From contig NZ_JALAMO010000014.1 in the NCBI RefSeq assembly GCF_026790065.1, positions 46,596 to 110,595 on the forward strand: a stretch of 64,000 nucleotides of DNA, given 5' to 3'. Positions 54,004 to 63,549 of the stretch are shown piece after piece (position 1 is the stretch's first letter; the number at the start of each line of letters is the position of its first letter). The notes under the pieces are model-generated. The model was given only the letters and a program-made list of their open reading frames with translations. It did not search any database and was not told the origin of the DNA. Both the position numbers and the translations under genes were made by a program. This stretch comes from Bacillus sp. N13C7 (lineage in GTDB: Bacteria; Bacillota; Bacilli; Bacillales; Bacillaceae).

Positions 54004-54753
54004 ATGATTGTAACAAACGATCAAGAATTAGAAGGCCTGAAAAAAATCGGAAGAATTGTGGCGCTTGCACGTGAAGAAATGAAACGGAAAGCAGAGCCCG
54101 GCATGAGCACTAAAGACCTTGACCTGATCGGAAAAGCGGTGCTTGATGAGCACGGCGCTGTTTCCGCTCCTGAGAAGGAATACGACTTTCCGGGTGTGAC
54201 ATGCATCAGCGTAAATGATGAAGTGGCTCACGGCATACCAAGCACCTCCAAAATATTAAAAGCGGGAGATCTTGTGAACATTGACATCTCAGCAGAATTT
54301 GGAGGTTTCTATTCCGATACAGGCGTCTCATTTGTGCTCGGTGAAGGAGAAGAACGCCTTCATAAGCTTTGCCAATGTGCGGAAGACGCTTTTCAAAAGG
54401 GGCTGCAGCAGGCAAAAGCGGGTAAGCGCCAAAACCAAATCGGAAGAGCCGTTTATCATGAGGCACGCTCTCAAGGCTTTACCGTCATCAAAACCCTGAC
54501 CGGGCACGGAATTGGCAGAAGCCTGCATGAAGCGCCAAATCACATCATGAACTATTATGATCCATTTGATAACGCGCTTTTCAAAAACGGCACAGTCATC
54601 GCGCTCGAACCGTTTATTTCAACGAAAGCAGAAACCATTGTTGAAGCTGGAGACGGCTGGACGTTCAAGACACCTGACAAGAGCATGGTTGCCCAAGTGG
54701 AACACACCATCGTCATCACAAAGGACGAACCGATTATCCTGACAAAGCTGTAA
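54004..54753 (+). CDS. map2: methionine aminopeptidase, type I (second copy)
   Basis: 249 residues (YflG/MapB). Removes the initiator methionine. The five metal ligands are visible: Asp in VNIDISAEFGG and FYSDTGVSF, His in TGHGIGRSLHEAP, Glu in IALEPFI and QVEHTIVIT. A short type I enzyme without the Zn-finger extension. The SD GGGAATGAC is modest. Not in an operon with flanking genes. Confidence 0.95.
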   Translation: MIVTNDQELEGLKKIGRIVALAREEMKRKAEPGMSTKDLDLIGKAVLDEHGAVSAPEKEYDFPGVTCISVNDEVAHGIPSTSKILKAGDLVNIDISAEFGGFYSDTGVSFVLGEGEERLHKLCQCAEDAFQKGLQQAKAGKRQNQIGRAVYHEARSQGFTVIKTLTGHGIGRSLHEAPNHIMNYYDPFDNALFKNGTVIALEPFISTKAETIVEAGDGWTFKTPDKSMVAQVEHTIVITKDEPIILTKL

Positions 54754-54834
54754 AACATATTCCGGACTGCCGGCATGTTTAACCTCCTCCAATTGCAGGT
54801 AAAACATCACTATTCTGCAGGAGGAGGTATTGCA

Positions 54835-55149
54835 ATGAACAGAGATCAAGAAAAAATCCAAATTGAAAACGAATTGAACGCAATGCATGGCATAACAAAA
54901 GAAGACATTTTACAAGACTTCGAGGAATTTAAGGACTACTTAAAAAAACAAGTGAACCGAGGCAAAAAGCTGGGATTGGATGACGGCAAGCTTGTGAAAA
55001 GCGCCGCGATCCTGGGAGACTACCTCGCGAAGCATGAAGAGCCGCAAAACAGTGAAGAAATGCTGCTGCAAGAGCTTTGGAGCGTTGCGGACGAAGATGA
55101 GAAAAAACATTTGGCACAGCTGCTGGTCAAATTGGTTGATAAACAATAA
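54835..55149 (+). CDS. yflH: conserved protein of unknown function
   Basis: 104 residues, highly charged, wholly helical, no membrane segment (DILQDFEEFKDYLKKQVNRG). ATG 54835 follows AGGAGGAGG by a normal spacing; the 20 upstream codons are not translated. A hairpin terminator follows. I recognise no functional domain. Confidence 0.82.
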   Translation: MNRDQEKIQIENELNAMHGITKEDILQDFEEFKDYLKKQVNRGKKLGLDDGKLVKSAAILGDYLAKHEEPQNSEEMLLQELWSVADEDEKKHLAQLLVKLVDKQ

Positions 55150-55154
55150 AACAT

Positions 55155-55184
55155 GAGCCGGGCGCATATGCTGCCTGGCTTTCT
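55155..55184 (+). terminator. terminator of yflH
   Basis: AGCCGGGC and GCCTGGCT arms (one G-T pair) around an eight- to nine-base loop, followed by TTCTTG. Confidence 0.6.
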
Positions 55185-55257
55185 TGATATTGTCACAGCC
55201 CGTCTCTTCCAGATATGCTACACTACTATTATGTCTGTGAAAGGAGCCTTTATCTGC

Positions 55258-55413
55258 ATGTGGTTTATTATTTTCGGCATTATTTTTTTCATTGAAGGCA
55301 TCATTATGACCGTTTACGGCGTAAAGAAAAAAAACGGGATGCTCACATATATCGGCGTTGTTTTCGCCATTATGACATTTGGCGTTGTCATGCTCAAATT
55401 GACCGGCCATTAA
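55258..55413 (+). CDS. yflI: small membrane protein
   Basis: 51 residues with two hydrophobic helices ([20 protein letters not shown], then [16 protein letters not shown]) and the short basic loop KKKNG between. AAAGGAG lies eleven bases upstream of ATG 55258. No function known. Confidence 0.75.
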   Translation: MWFIIFGIIFFIEGIIMTVYGVKKKNGMLTYIGVVFAIMTFGVVMLKLTGH

Positions 55414-55569
55414 ATCATATTCGGCTTTTGCTCCGCATATACATACAGAAGAACATTCGTACATCTAGTTCGAAAGGCTCAGTTTTTCCCGCATCTCTTT
55501 TCAGCATCTTTTTATGGATGTTACAATGCCAATCGTTTAGAAATCAGATAGGGAAAGGAGTTTTCTGAC

Positions 55570-55707
55570 ATGCATTACGGCAGTAAAGGCTGGTATGTGG
55601 CAGAATTAAAAAAGCAGGGGATCACGCACCATGAAGGAAGAAAGCTTCAAAGCTATAAAACCTATTTTCTTGCCAACCTGCTTGAAACAAAGAAAAAACA
55701 ATCTTAA
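55570..55707 (+). CDS. yflJ: 45-residue DUF2639-type protein
   Basis: Read directly: starts MHYGSKGWYVAELKKQG, ends ETKKKQS. Basic with several aromatic residues; a small family found in Bacillus. AAAGGAG lies nine bases before ATG. Followed by a terminator that also serves yflK. Function unknown. Confidence 0.8.
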   Translation: MHYGSKGWYVAELKKQGITHHEGRKLQSYKTYFLANLLETKKKQS

Positions 55708-55713
55708 GAATGA

Positions 55714-55749
55714 TAAAGCCGTGCACGTTGATATGCGCGGCTTTTTTCT
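55714..55749. terminator. bidirectional terminator yflJ / yflK
   Basis: AAAGCCGTGC and GCGCGGCTTTTTT arms around a nine-base loop between convergent genes. Confidence 0.8.
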
Positions 55750-56413
55750 ATTCAGCCGGCTGCAGCCTGTCTCTTTTTTTCATAAAAGACGCTCTCCAGC
55801 TCTCCGACAATGCATCTTCACTTAATATCAGTTCAATGGCTGCGAGATTTTTTGCATCATGGTAGTTGATGCGGTTGGCGAACTGGACGGATATGCCTTT
55901 CTCTCCTCTGGACAGCAATTCAAGTTTGGCGCCTGGAGACACCCTGCCCTCTTCCAATACGCGAAAATAAAAACCGGTATAGCCGGTTTGCTGGACCTTC
56001 AGTACCATTTCCTTTACGCCAAACTTTTTCGCCAGCTTTACACACGGCTGGCGCGGCTGGCTGACCTGAACAACAGCTTCATCAAGCTTAAACACATCCC
56101 CGATGCAAACATTCTCCTCGGTCAGACCCGCGACCGTCAGATTTTCACCAAATGCGGCGCTTGGCAGCGGTCTTGAGAGGAACTCTTCCCAAAACGGATA
56201 ATGCTCTGCCTGATAAACACAGACAGCCTTATCAGGCCCGCCGTGATTGACGAGATCCGCCTGTCCGTCTCCTTCAAAATTCTCCCGATACAGCATAACA
56301 GCGGAATCAGCCGGCCGCTTCATGATGCCGGTTTCGATCTTCTTTCCGTCATATTCAAGCGTCTGCGGCATTCCGAGATTAAGAGAAAGAACTGAATAGT
56401 GCGCTGGTTTCAT
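55748..56413 (-). CDS. yflK: MOSC-domain protein (YiiM-like)
   Basis: 221 residues. The MOSC domain (about 25-165) shows VNHGGPDKAVCVYQAEHYPFW and the conserved cysteine in QPRQPCVKLAKKFG, the putative molybdenum- or sulfur-carrying residue, plus FGENLTVAGL. YiiM-type enzymes reduce N-hydroxylated compounds. AAAGGGG SD. Divergent from acyP. Confidence 0.88.
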   Translation of the reverse strand: MKPAHYSVLSLNLGMPQTLEYDGKKIETGIMKRPADSAVMLYRENFEGDGQADLVNHGGPDKAVCVYQAEHYPFWEEFLSRPLPSAAFGENLTVAGLTEENVCIGDVFKLDEAVVQVSQPRQPCVKLAKKFGVKEMVLKVQQTGYTGFYFRVLEEGRVSPGAKLELLSRGEKGISVQFANRINYHDAKNLAAIELILSEDALSESWRASFMKKRDRLQPAE

Positions 56414-56479
56414 ACGAACACATCCCCTTTACTGGTCGCAAAATATTTGATTATCATAAAAAGAAAAGGTGGTTTTGAC

Positions 56480-56755
56480 ATGCTTCAATACCGAATCGTT
56501 GTAGACGGCCGGGTTCAAGGTGTGGGCTTTCGCTATTTTGTTCAAATGGAAGCCGATAAGCGAAAACTGGCCGGCTGGGTCAAAAACCGGGATGACGGCC
56601 GTGTCGAGATTTTGGCAGAAGGCCCGGAAAACGCCTTGCAATCGTTTGTTGAGGCTGTAAAGAAAGGCAGCCCTTTCTCAAAGGTTACCGACGTCTCTGT
56701 TACTGAATCCCGCAGCCTTAACGGCCATCATCGCTTTTCCATTGTTTACTCATAA
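56480..56755 (+). CDS. acyP: acylphosphatase
   Basis: 91 residues. Hydrolyses acylphosphates. Active-site arginine in the phosphate loop QGVGFR (about residue 18) and asparagine in [10 protein letters not shown] (about 36). AAGGTGG SD six bases before ATG 56480; the longer frame has no SD. Its last ten bases overlap the 3' end of convergent nos. Confidence 0.94.
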   Translation: MLQYRIVVDGRVQGVGFRYFVQMEADKRKLAGWVKNRDDGRVEILAEGPENALQSFVEAVKKGSPFSKVTDVSVTESRSLNGHHRFSIVYS

Positions 56756-57840
56756 GGCTTATCTTGATAAAAGTAGTTCGGCTTAACGATTGCGTTGTCA
56801 TAGGAACGGTGGAAGATATGGGTTGCCGCGGGTGAAATCGGCGGTATCAGCCACGTCCAGTCTCCCGTCAGCTTTCTGCCCGCTTCTTCCTCCTGTTCTT
56901 CAAACCGTTTAAACTGGCTTGCGGCCGTATGATGGTCAACGATGCTGACACCTTGCTTTTTAAACGAGTGCAGCACAGCTTTATTCAATTCAACAAGCGC
57001 TTGATCCTTCCATAAATCCGTATTGTAATCAGAGGCGATGCCGATCACGGATGCCACTTTTTTCAGCTTGTCGTACCGCTTTTCATCCGCCAGGTTTCTC
57101 GCTCCGATCTCCGTGCCCATATACCAGCCGTTAAACGGCGCGGCATTATAATGAATGCCCCCGACCTCAAGCTTCATATCAGAAATAATCGGCACGCCGT
57201 ACCATTTCAGCTCCAGATCTGAAAACGCTTCGATGTCCGGATGTGTGATTGGAACCTCAATCACAAGTGAACGCGGCAGGTCATACCAGACCGGCTGTTC
57301 GTCGCCTTTCATGCGAAAGATAAGCGGCAGCAGGTCAAAATCCGTTCGTTCTCCGCGCCAGCCGAGCTCTTCGCAGGCTGCGGTCAGAGAAAGGGAAGCC
57401 GGGTCGCCGATTCTTTCTCCGTCTGATTCATATCCAGCGTACCGGATCAGCTGATGATTCCAGATCTCGACTTGTTTTTCACCCTTCTCTTCCGGAGGGA
57501 AAATCGTAATGGTCGGCCTGATTTTCCCGTTATTGGTGGCGGTTTCAATATGATGAAAGAGCGCGTCACGCACTTCCTCCTTCGTCCGGACGTCACGTCT
57601 GTCGATGACATTCAGCGAGTTCCAGAACAATCTGCCGATGCAGCGGTTGCTGTTTCTCCAAGCCATTTTCGCTCCGTGCTCCAGCTCTTCCTTCGTATGT
57701 ACATAGCTTCCGGTCCGGTCAATTTCACTTTTGATGCCATCAAGACGGCCTTTTATTTCATCCTCCTTTCCCAATTCCTGATAGCATGCGGCAATAAACG
57801 CTTTCGCTTCGTTCCAGAGTATTTCTTTTTCTTCCAACAA
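56746..57840 (-). CDS. nos: nitric oxide synthase oxygenase
   Basis: 364 residues, oxygenase domain only; no fused reductase, as is usual in Bacillus. The haem thiolate is in [14 protein letters not shown] (about residue 65). Substrate- and pterin-site segments: [31 protein letters not shown] and [10 protein letters not shown]. Makes nitric oxide from arginine with electrons from flavodoxins. The SD GGGGAGAG is good. It ends inside acyP. Confidence 0.96.
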   Translation of the reverse strand: MLEEKEILWNEAKAFIAACYQELGKEDEIKGRLDGIKSEIDRTGSYVHTKEELEHGAKMAWRNSNRCIGRLFWNSLNVIDRRDVRTKEEVRDALFHHIETATNNGKIRPTITIFPPEEKGEKQVEIWNHQLIRYAGYESDGERIGDPASLSLTAACEELGWRGERTDFDLLPLIFRMKGDEQPVWYDLPRSLVIEVPITHPDIEAFSDLELKWYGVPIISDMKLEVGGIHYNAAPFNGWYMGTEIGARNLADEKRYDKLKKVASVIGIASDYNTDLWKDQALVELNKAVLHSFKKQGVSIVDHHTAASQFKRFEEQEEEAGRKLTGDWTWLIPPISPAATHIFHRSYDNAIVKPNYFYQDKPYE

Positions 57841-57933
57841 ACTCTCCCCTTCACATCACATTCATGCTTTTCATTGTATCGTTTTTAAGCGGGAAGACAA
57901 ATGATTTTTCTGCATCTTCTTGGAATAAAACAA

Positions 57934-57960
57934 TAAAAAACACCCACGTCTGTGGGTGTC
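57934..57960 (-). terminator. terminator of yflN
   Basis: ACACCCAC, AGACGT-type loop, GTGGGTGT then six T on the minus strand, overlapping the yflN stop. Confidence 0.85.
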
Positions 57961-58753
57961 AAAGAGACAACAAGCGATTTGCCAATTCAGTTAAGTCACT
58001 GTGAAAGTTTTTGCCGGTCATCGGTATGCCGTGCCCGGTCAGCAGCGCTTCCGGTTCAAGGCCGGCCAGCTTCTGAATGGACTCGGCAGCCGTCTCTGGG
58101 TCAGGCGTGAAATAAGCTGGCGGCCCGTGAAGCTCCTGTTTTTGAATCAAGACGTCAGCCATTTTCTCCTGTTCGACTGTAATGACAGCATCGCCTGCCA
58201 CAAGCACGCGTCCGTCCTCGCGGAATAATGAAATATGGCCGGGCGTATGTCCCGGTGTCGCAATCCACATCCACTCGTCAAGAAACGGAACGGAGCCGTC
58301 TTCCGGCAGTGCCTGCACATATGAGGAAATATTGATGGAATGCCGCGGAAACAGCGGTGACAGCTTGGCGACCAGCCCGCTCTTGCTGTCAGGACGAGCC
58401 GGAGGATAATCCTCTTTCCCTGTTACATAAGGCATTTCCCGAGAGTGGACATAAACAGGAACGTCCCAATGCTCAAGAATCTCTTCGATTGCCCCGATAT
58501 GATCAAAGTGCCCGTGTGTGAGGATCATCGCCTTCAGCTGAAAATCCTCACCAAATCTTTGTTTGGCTTCATTGATAATCATGCCGGCTGATTGAGGCAT
58601 GCCGGCATCGACCAAAACAAATGAGTGAGGTTCAGCAGGCAGCTGAATAAAATAGACATTCGCAATTTGCACGGTCAGGCCGTGCACCCCTTTTGCCGCT
58701 TCGAACCCCGTTCCGCTTCTGACTGAAGTCAGCGGCATGTAAGGATCACTCAT
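57959..58753 (-). CDS. yflN: metallo-beta-lactamase-fold hydrolase
   Basis: 264 residues. Zinc ligands in THGHFDHIGA (HxHxDH, about residue 74), TPGHTPGH (about 160), GDAVIT and LTGHGIP. Soluble, no signal peptide. The substrate is unknown; the family includes glyoxalase II-like and lactonase-like enzymes. ATG 58753 has GGAGGTG upstream. It follows citM in the same direction after about 55 bases and may be co-transcribed. Confidence 0.9.
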   Translation of the reverse strand: MSDPYMPLTSVRSGTGFEAAKGVHGLTVQIANVYFIQLPAEPHSFVLVDAGMPQSAGMIINEAKQRFGEDFQLKAMILTHGHFDHIGAIEEILEHWDVPVYVHSREMPYVTGKEDYPPARPDSKSGLVAKLSPLFPRHSINISSYVQALPEDGSVPFLDEWMWIATPGHTPGHISLFREDGRVLVAGDAVITVEQEKMADVLIQKQELHGPPAYFTPDPETAAESIQKLAGLEPEALLTGHGIPMTGKNFHSDLTELANRLLSL

Positions 58754-58808
58754 GATGACACCTCCGGTATGTTGTATGCCGTTAGTGTGTGTCATTCCGC
58801 CTGAATTA

Positions 58809-60110
58809 TCAAAAGGAAATAGAGATCGAACCAATTAATAGAGCGATAGCCGTCATGACAATCACAGCCAGAACCGCCCACTTCAATGCGAACTTTTGAT
58901 GGTCATCAATGGAAACCCCGACAAGTCCGACAAGCAGATGCGTGGATGGCACAAGCGGGCTCAGCATATGAATCGGCTGGCCGATGATGGAGGCTCTGGC
59001 AATTTCCACTTTATCCACACCGTATGCGACAGCTGTTTCTGATAAAATCGGAAGCACCCCGTAGAAATACGCGTCATTCGGCATCAAGAATGTGAAAATG
59101 CCGCTTGTTAAGGCCACAATCGCCGGAATCAATCCGCCCAATTGTTCAGGAATCATAGACACGAGCGAAATCGCCATTTCATCAACCATTTTGGTGCCTG
59201 TCAAAATCCCCGTAAAAACCCCCGCCGCAAAAATCATGGATCCAATAGCCAGCACGTTGCTCGAATGCGCCGAGATGCGCTGTCTTTGATGCTCAAGATT
59301 TGGATAATTCACAATGAGTGCAATACAGAACGCAATGACAAACAGTACGGTTAAACTGATTTTCCCAGATACCAAACATCCTATTAAAGAAAGCGTTAAC
59401 AATAAATTGAACCACCAAAGTTTCGGCCGCTTCCACTCATCTTCAACCGCGGCCGCCGGTTCATTGGCATTGGCCGGCTGTTTCAGTTCAATCACGCCAA
59501 GGCGCTTTCGTTCCGCCTTTCCAAGCACATACGCAACCGCTACCATACAAAGCATCCCGCTTGCAATGACAGGTATCATCGGCCCAGTAAGCTCAGCCGG
59601 ATCAACCCCCAGCGCGCTCGCCGCCCGCGGCGTCGCGCCTCCCCATGGAATCGTGTTCATGATCCCCATGCCGACTCCCGCGATTCCCGCCAGGATAATC
59701 GGCCGGATGCCAAGCAGCAGGTAGAGCGGAAGCATGGCGCTTGTCGTAATCATATACGTAGTCGAGCCATCTCCGTCCAAGGCAACAAGCATCGTAAGAA
59801 TCGCTGTCCCCACAACGATTTTTAACGGGTCACCTTTGACCATGCTTAGAATTTTGCCAACCATCGGATCAAACAGTCCTGTATCAATCATTATCCCAAA
59901 ATATAAGATCGCAAACATAATCATGACCGCAGTCGGCGCTACCTGCTGAATCCCCGAAATCATCATATCGCCGACTTCAGTAAATCCAAATCCGGCGATC
60001 AGCGCAAACACAATCGGCGTCAAAACTAATGCTGTTAAAACAGAAAGCCGTTTTGTCATGATCAACGCCATAAACACAAGCATCATGAGAAAGCCTAAGA
60101 TTGCTAACAC
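58809..60110 (-). CDS. citM: Mg2+-citrate transporter
   Basis: 433 residues, about eleven to twelve membrane helices, CitMHS family. Imports citrate complexed with Mg2+ and similar divalent metals, with protons. Conserved LDGDGSTTYMITTSAMLP and NDAYFYGVLPILSETA are visible. GTG 60110 is taken as the start because GGGGGA lies six bases before it; the ATG at 60116 abuts the SD. Induced by CitST and repressed through a cre. Confidence 0.95.
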   Translation of the reverse strand: MLAILGFLMMLVFMALIMTKRLSVLTALVLTPIVFALIAGFGFTEVGDMMISGIQQVAPTAVMIMFAILYFGIMIDTGLFDPMVGKILSMVKGDPLKIVVGTAILTMLVALDGDGSTTYMITTSAMLPLYLLLGIRPIILAGIAGVGMGIMNTIPWGGATPRAASALGVDPAELTGPMIPVIASGMLCMVAVAYVLGKAERKRLGVIELKQPANANEPAAAVEDEWKRPKLWWFNLLLTLSLIGCLVSGKISLTVLFVIAFCIALIVNYPNLEHQRQRISAHSSNVLAIGSMIFAAGVFTGILTGTKMVDEMAISLVSMIPEQLGGLIPAIVALTSGIFTFLMPNDAYFYGVLPILSETAVAYGVDKVEIARASIIGQPIHMLSPLVPSTHLLVGLVGVSIDDHQKFALKWAVLAVIVMTAIALLIGSISISF

Positions 60111-60127
60111 ATCCATTCCCCCTTAAA

Positions 60128-60141
60128 TGAATCCGCTTACA
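60128..60141 (-). promoter_or_regulatory. cre (CcpA site) of citM
   Basis: On the minus strand TGTAAGCGGATTCA, 13 of 14 matches to the cre core, about 20 bases before the GTG start. CcpA repression of citM is known in B. subtilis. Confidence 0.8.
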
Positions 60142-60281
60142 TTTTTTTGTCTCCCTTACTCCCTTTTTGTCTTGCCTTTTTGCCATCGTATGAGAAAACC
60201 ATTCGCAAGTAAATAATTTGGTTTTTTTGTATTTTTAATTTTTTAAAACCGTTTTGTTCTTTTTGACCATTTTCCGTCATG

Positions 60282-60307
60282 AAAAAAATCCCGGGATGCC
60301 GGGATCT
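60282..60307 (-). terminator. terminator of citS-citT-yflP
   Basis: ATCCCGG, CAT, CCGGGAT then seven T on the minus strand, next to the yflP stop. Confidence 0.85.
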
Positions 60308-61266
60308 TAATGTCCTGTCATAATGCTTTGATAAAAAGCGGATTGCTGTTCAAGAAACCGTTTCGTTTCGCTGCTGTTTAAATAAAAGCTTTCCCAGTCC
60401 TGTTCGTTTATTTTTTGCTTCCACTCAGGTGAGGATGTGACCTTTTTTAGCGCTTGATCCCAGTAAGAAATCTCTTCCTCAGACATGTTTTTCGGGCCCA
60501 AAATCCCTCGCCAATGAGAAAACACAAACGGGATCCCCTGCTCCTTCCACGTCGGTACATTTGGAAAGCCGGGAAGTCTTTTATCAGACGTGACAGCGGC
60601 TAACGTGATATCGCCTTGCCGTTCATATGGCTTCGCTTCAGAAAGTGTCATGGAAGCCGCTTCTATCTCATGTCTCATCAGCGCCTGAATGAGCTGTTCA
60701 CTGCTGTCATACTGTAAAAATTGAATGTCAAAAGGGTCAATGCCGTACATATCTGCCGCTCTGACGAACGAGAGCTGATCATCATTGCCAAATCCCGGAG
60801 CAAAGCCGATTTTCACCTTGCCGGGATGCCTTTTGATCTCATTCAGAACATCCTTGGCGTTTGATAACACCGATCCTTTTGGCAATGCAACCGTCTGCCA
60901 TTCCTTGGAGAGAATGGCGAGCGGAGTAAAATCGGCCATTTTTAATTTGCTTTGCCCAAGAAGGTCATTGCTCAATATTAGGCTGGACGTCATGCTGATG
61001 GTCTGTTTGCTGCTTTCGTTAACGTATTTCCAGCCTTTCTCTCCCCCTCCTCCGGGTTTATAGACAATATGAACATCACCCTTCACAATCTGCTTCTGCT
61101 TCAAAACAGATTGGATCGCCTTGGCTGTGACATCCCAGCCGCCAGAAGGCTCAGCGGGGACGACAATTTCTATCGGCCCCTCAGGCAGGCGCGGCGCAGC
61201 CGCCTGCCTGATATCACCCTGCATAAAGATCAATAAAGAAATCAATAGGATTATCGATTTTTTCAT
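60307..61266 (-). CDS. yflP: TctC/Bug-type tricarboxylate-binding protein
   Basis: 319 residues. Signal peptide at 1-24 ([20 protein letters not shown]), then a two-lobe periplasmic-binding fold of the tripartite tricarboxylate transporter family. The motifs [19 protein letters not shown] and [11 protein letters not shown] are typical of this family. No TctA/TctB membrane partners are present here, so it probably senses or presents citrate to CitS (inference from position). It follows citT with two bases between; its SD is weak, which suggests coupling. Confidence 0.85.
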   Translation of the reverse strand: MKKSIILLISLLIFMQGDIRQAAAPRLPEGPIEIVVPAEPSGGWDVTAKAIQSVLKQKQIVKGDVHIVYKPGGGGEKGWKYVNESSKQTISMTSSLILSNDLLGQSKLKMADFTPLAILSKEWQTVALPKGSVLSNAKDVLNEIKRHPGKVKIGFAPGFGNDDQLSFVRAADMYGIDPFDIQFLQYDSSEQLIQALMRHEIEAASMTLSEAKPYERQGDITLAAVTSDKRLPGFPNVPTWKEQGIPFVFSHWRGILGPKNMSEEEISYWDQALKKVTSSPEWKQKINEQDWESFYLNSSETKRFLEQQSAFYQSIMTGH

Positions 61267-61268
61267 AT

Positions 61269-61949
61269 CTAGTCCGCCGCCAAATAATATTTTCTCTCCG
61301 GCCTGCCGATAATCCCGTATTCAAGCTCCGCTCTTGCTTCTTCCTTTGATACAAGGTACTCGGCATAGCGGCGGGCAGTCGTTCGTGACGCCCCCATTTT
61401 TTCTCCAAGTTCTTCCGCTGTTAATCCTTCTGACGCAGTCCGAAGCGCTTCCTTAATTTTTCGCAGTGTAATCGAATTAATGCCTGTCGGCAAATCCTCT
61501 GCCGGCAAGGATGTTTTTACACCGTTCCCAAAAATATGATCGATCATGGATTGGCTGACCTCCGGCTGAGACAGGAGCAGCTTTCTTTTTTCTTTATACT
61601 GAAGCAGCACCCGCCTGAACTTGTCAGCCGTGACGGGTTTGATCAAATAGTGGGCAATCCCTGCCCTGAGCGCTTCCTGTAAATGACGGGTTTCTGTTGC
61701 CGCTGTGATAATCATAATATCCACTTCAGGAAATCGGCTTCGTATCTCAGGAATCAATGTGGTCCCAAGCTCGTCCGGCATATAAATATCCAGCAGAAGC
61801 AAATCAGCCTTTCGTTCCTCTAAAAGCGCCATTGTCTCTTTAGCGTTTGCTGCTTTGCCGATAATCTTGAATCCATCAAGCTGTTCAATCAATCTCTCAT
61901 GGATTTGCGCAACCCGAAAATCATCCTCCGCAATCGCGATGTGAATCAA
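61269..61949 (-). CDS. citT: CitB-family response regulator for citrate
   Basis: 226 residues. Receiver domain (1-115) with phospho-Asp in [11 protein letters not shown] (about residue 55), acidic pair EDD near residue 9 and Lys in [11 protein letters not shown]-terminal helix-turn-helix ([17 protein letters not shown]) follows. Activates citM on citrate. TTG 61949 is chosen because AAAGGGGGA lies six bases upstream and it gives the standard length. It overlaps the end of citS by 29 bases. Confidence 0.94.
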   Translation of the reverse strand: MIHIAIAEDDFRVAQIHERLIEQLDGFKIIGKAANAKETMALLEERKADLLLLDIYMPDELGTTLIPEIRSRFPEVDIMIITAATETRHLQEALRAGIAHYLIKPVTADKFRRVLLQYKEKRKLLLSQPEVSQSMIDHIFGNGVKTSLPAEDLPTGINSITLRKIKEALRTASEGLTAEELGEKMGASRTTARRYAEYLVSKEEARAELEYGIIGRPERKYYLAAD

Positions 61950-63549
61950 ATGGATTCCCCCTTTGTTTCTCCTTTGGTATAAATACAGTGAATACCGCAC
62001 CGCCAGTTTTTTGATTCGCCAGTTCGATCCAGCCGCCCAGTTCATCTACTGAGTCTTTCACATTGGCCAGACCGTAGCCTCTCTCCATCCCCTTTGAAGA
62101 ATAGCCTCTTTCAAACACAGCTTCCATCTTATCTGGCGGCACACCGGGTCCTGTGTCTGATACTTCAATGACAATGTCACAACCCATATCCGTGATAAAA
62201 AACAAAACCTCCTTCACGCTTTGCTTCGCTACAGCTTCGAAAGCGTTATCAATTAAATTGCCGATAATCGTAATAAGATGAGACAAGCCGATATGTGCAG
62301 GAAGAGGCGCGAGTGAGCTGTTCTCATCAATAACCAGCTTGACCTTCTTTTCCGATGCCTTGCTGATTTTCCCTAACAAAATGGCCTGCACCTGCTGCGA
62401 ATGAATGTTTTGGAATAAAAGATCATGCTGTTCATTTTGTATCGCGTATTCCTCTTTAATCAGATCAATGGCTTCATCGCATTCTCCAAGTTCAAGCAGC
62501 CCTAAAATCGCATAAAGCTTATTTGAAAATTCATGAGTCTGCGCCCTGAGATCCTCTGAATATTTGCGAACCTCTGTCAATGTGTCGATCAGCTTCTTCA
62601 GCTCTGTTTTCTCCCTGAAGCTGACGACAATCCCATACGCCTGCCCGCCTTGATTCATCACTTTCGTATTGATAATAAACACTTGATCGTTGACACTTAC
62701 CTCCTGGTTCGGCAGCATTTCTCCTTGTTCAAGCACAGACATCAGCCCTGCGCCCGGCATGACGTCATCTATGGGAAGATGGATCACAGGCTTTGGCAGC
62801 TTCAGCATTTCGGCCGCCGACACGTTCATCATGGTGACAACGCCTTCACGATTGGTGGCAATGATTCCTTCTCGAATTGCGAAAAGCATTGCATTTCTCT
62901 CACGATATAGAGCCGCGATCTCATGAGGCTCAAGGCCAAGCGTATCCTTCCTGATGCTTTTCGCCAATGCGGCGGCACCGGCAAATCCAAGCAGCAGCAC
63001 AAGCACAGCAATCACACTCAAATTTCTCAAATGCTTTTTGATGCTTTGCTCTGTCTCCGTTTGCAGAAAATCAACAGACACGCTGCCGATCACTTGTCTG
63101 TATCCCTTTTGTTCTTTTATAATCGGCGCGCTCCCTCTAATCACTCTTCGTCCATCCGCTTTTGTTTCAGAAACATGGGAGCCGCCAAACAAAATTTCTC
63201 TGCTGCGCTCCAGCTTCTTTAGACCGCTTTTTCCAGAGGCGCTGCGAATGTCTCCTTTTTCATCCAACACATAAATGGCATACGCGCCAGTCTGTTCTTT
63301 CATTTGTTCAATGACCTCTTGCGTCTCAGCCGCATGTCCGCCTTTTCTCTCAATGAGCCCTTTAGCCGGCGGCATGTAGGAAATGGTTCTCGCCGTTTGA
63401 ACCGCCAGCTGCTCTGCCTGTCTCCGTTCCTCCTGTGTATGCTGAACGGCTAACGTAATGGTCAGCACACCAATGACAAAGACCAGCAGAGCCGCAATGA
63501 GCCCCATTATTTTTGTTTGCAGGGAAAAATGGAACCGCTTTTTCACCAC
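61921..63549 (-). CDS. citS: citrate-sensing histidine kinase
   Basis: 542 residues of the DcuS/CitA family. Membrane helices at about 14-32 and 175-195 enclose an extracellular PAS sensor domain. Then comes a cytoplasmic PAS domain (about 215-325), phospho-histidine in QTHEFSNKLYAILGL, N box IIGNLIDNAFEAV and G box DTGPGVPPDKMEAVF. Detects citrate and phosphorylates CitT. First gene of citS-citT-yflP. Confidence 0.95.
   Translation of the reverse strand: MVKKRFHFSLQTKIMGLIAALLVFVIGVLTITLAVQHTQEERRQAEQLAVQTARTISYMPPAKGLIERKGGHAAETQEVIEQMKEQTGAYAIYVLDEKGDIRSASGKSGLKKLERSREILFGGSHVSETKADGRRVIRGSAPIIKEQKGYRQVIGSVSVDFLQTETEQSIKKHLRNLSVIAVLVLLLGFAGAAALAKSIRKDTLGLEPHEIAALYRERNAMLFAIREGIIATNREGVVTMMNVSAAEMLKLPKPVIHLPIDDVMPGAGLMSVLEQGEMLPNQEVSVNDQVFIINTKVMNQGGQAYGIVVSFREKTELKKLIDTLTEVRKYSEDLRAQTHEFSNKLYAILGLLELGECDEAIDLIKEEYAIQNEQHDLLFQNIHSQQVQAILLGKISKASEKKVKLVIDENSSLAPLPAHIGLSHLITIIGNLIDNAFEAVAKQSVKEVLFFITDMGCDIVIEVSDTGPGVPPDKMEAVFERGYSSKGMERGYGLANVKDSVDELGGWIELANQKTGGAVFTVFIPKEKQRGNPFDSHRDCGG

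Noticed and set aside
54940..55464. Minus-strand 174-codon ORF across yflH and yflI
   Set aside because: His/Asn/Phe-rich shadow translation, crosses a terminator and two plus-strand genes with strong SDs.
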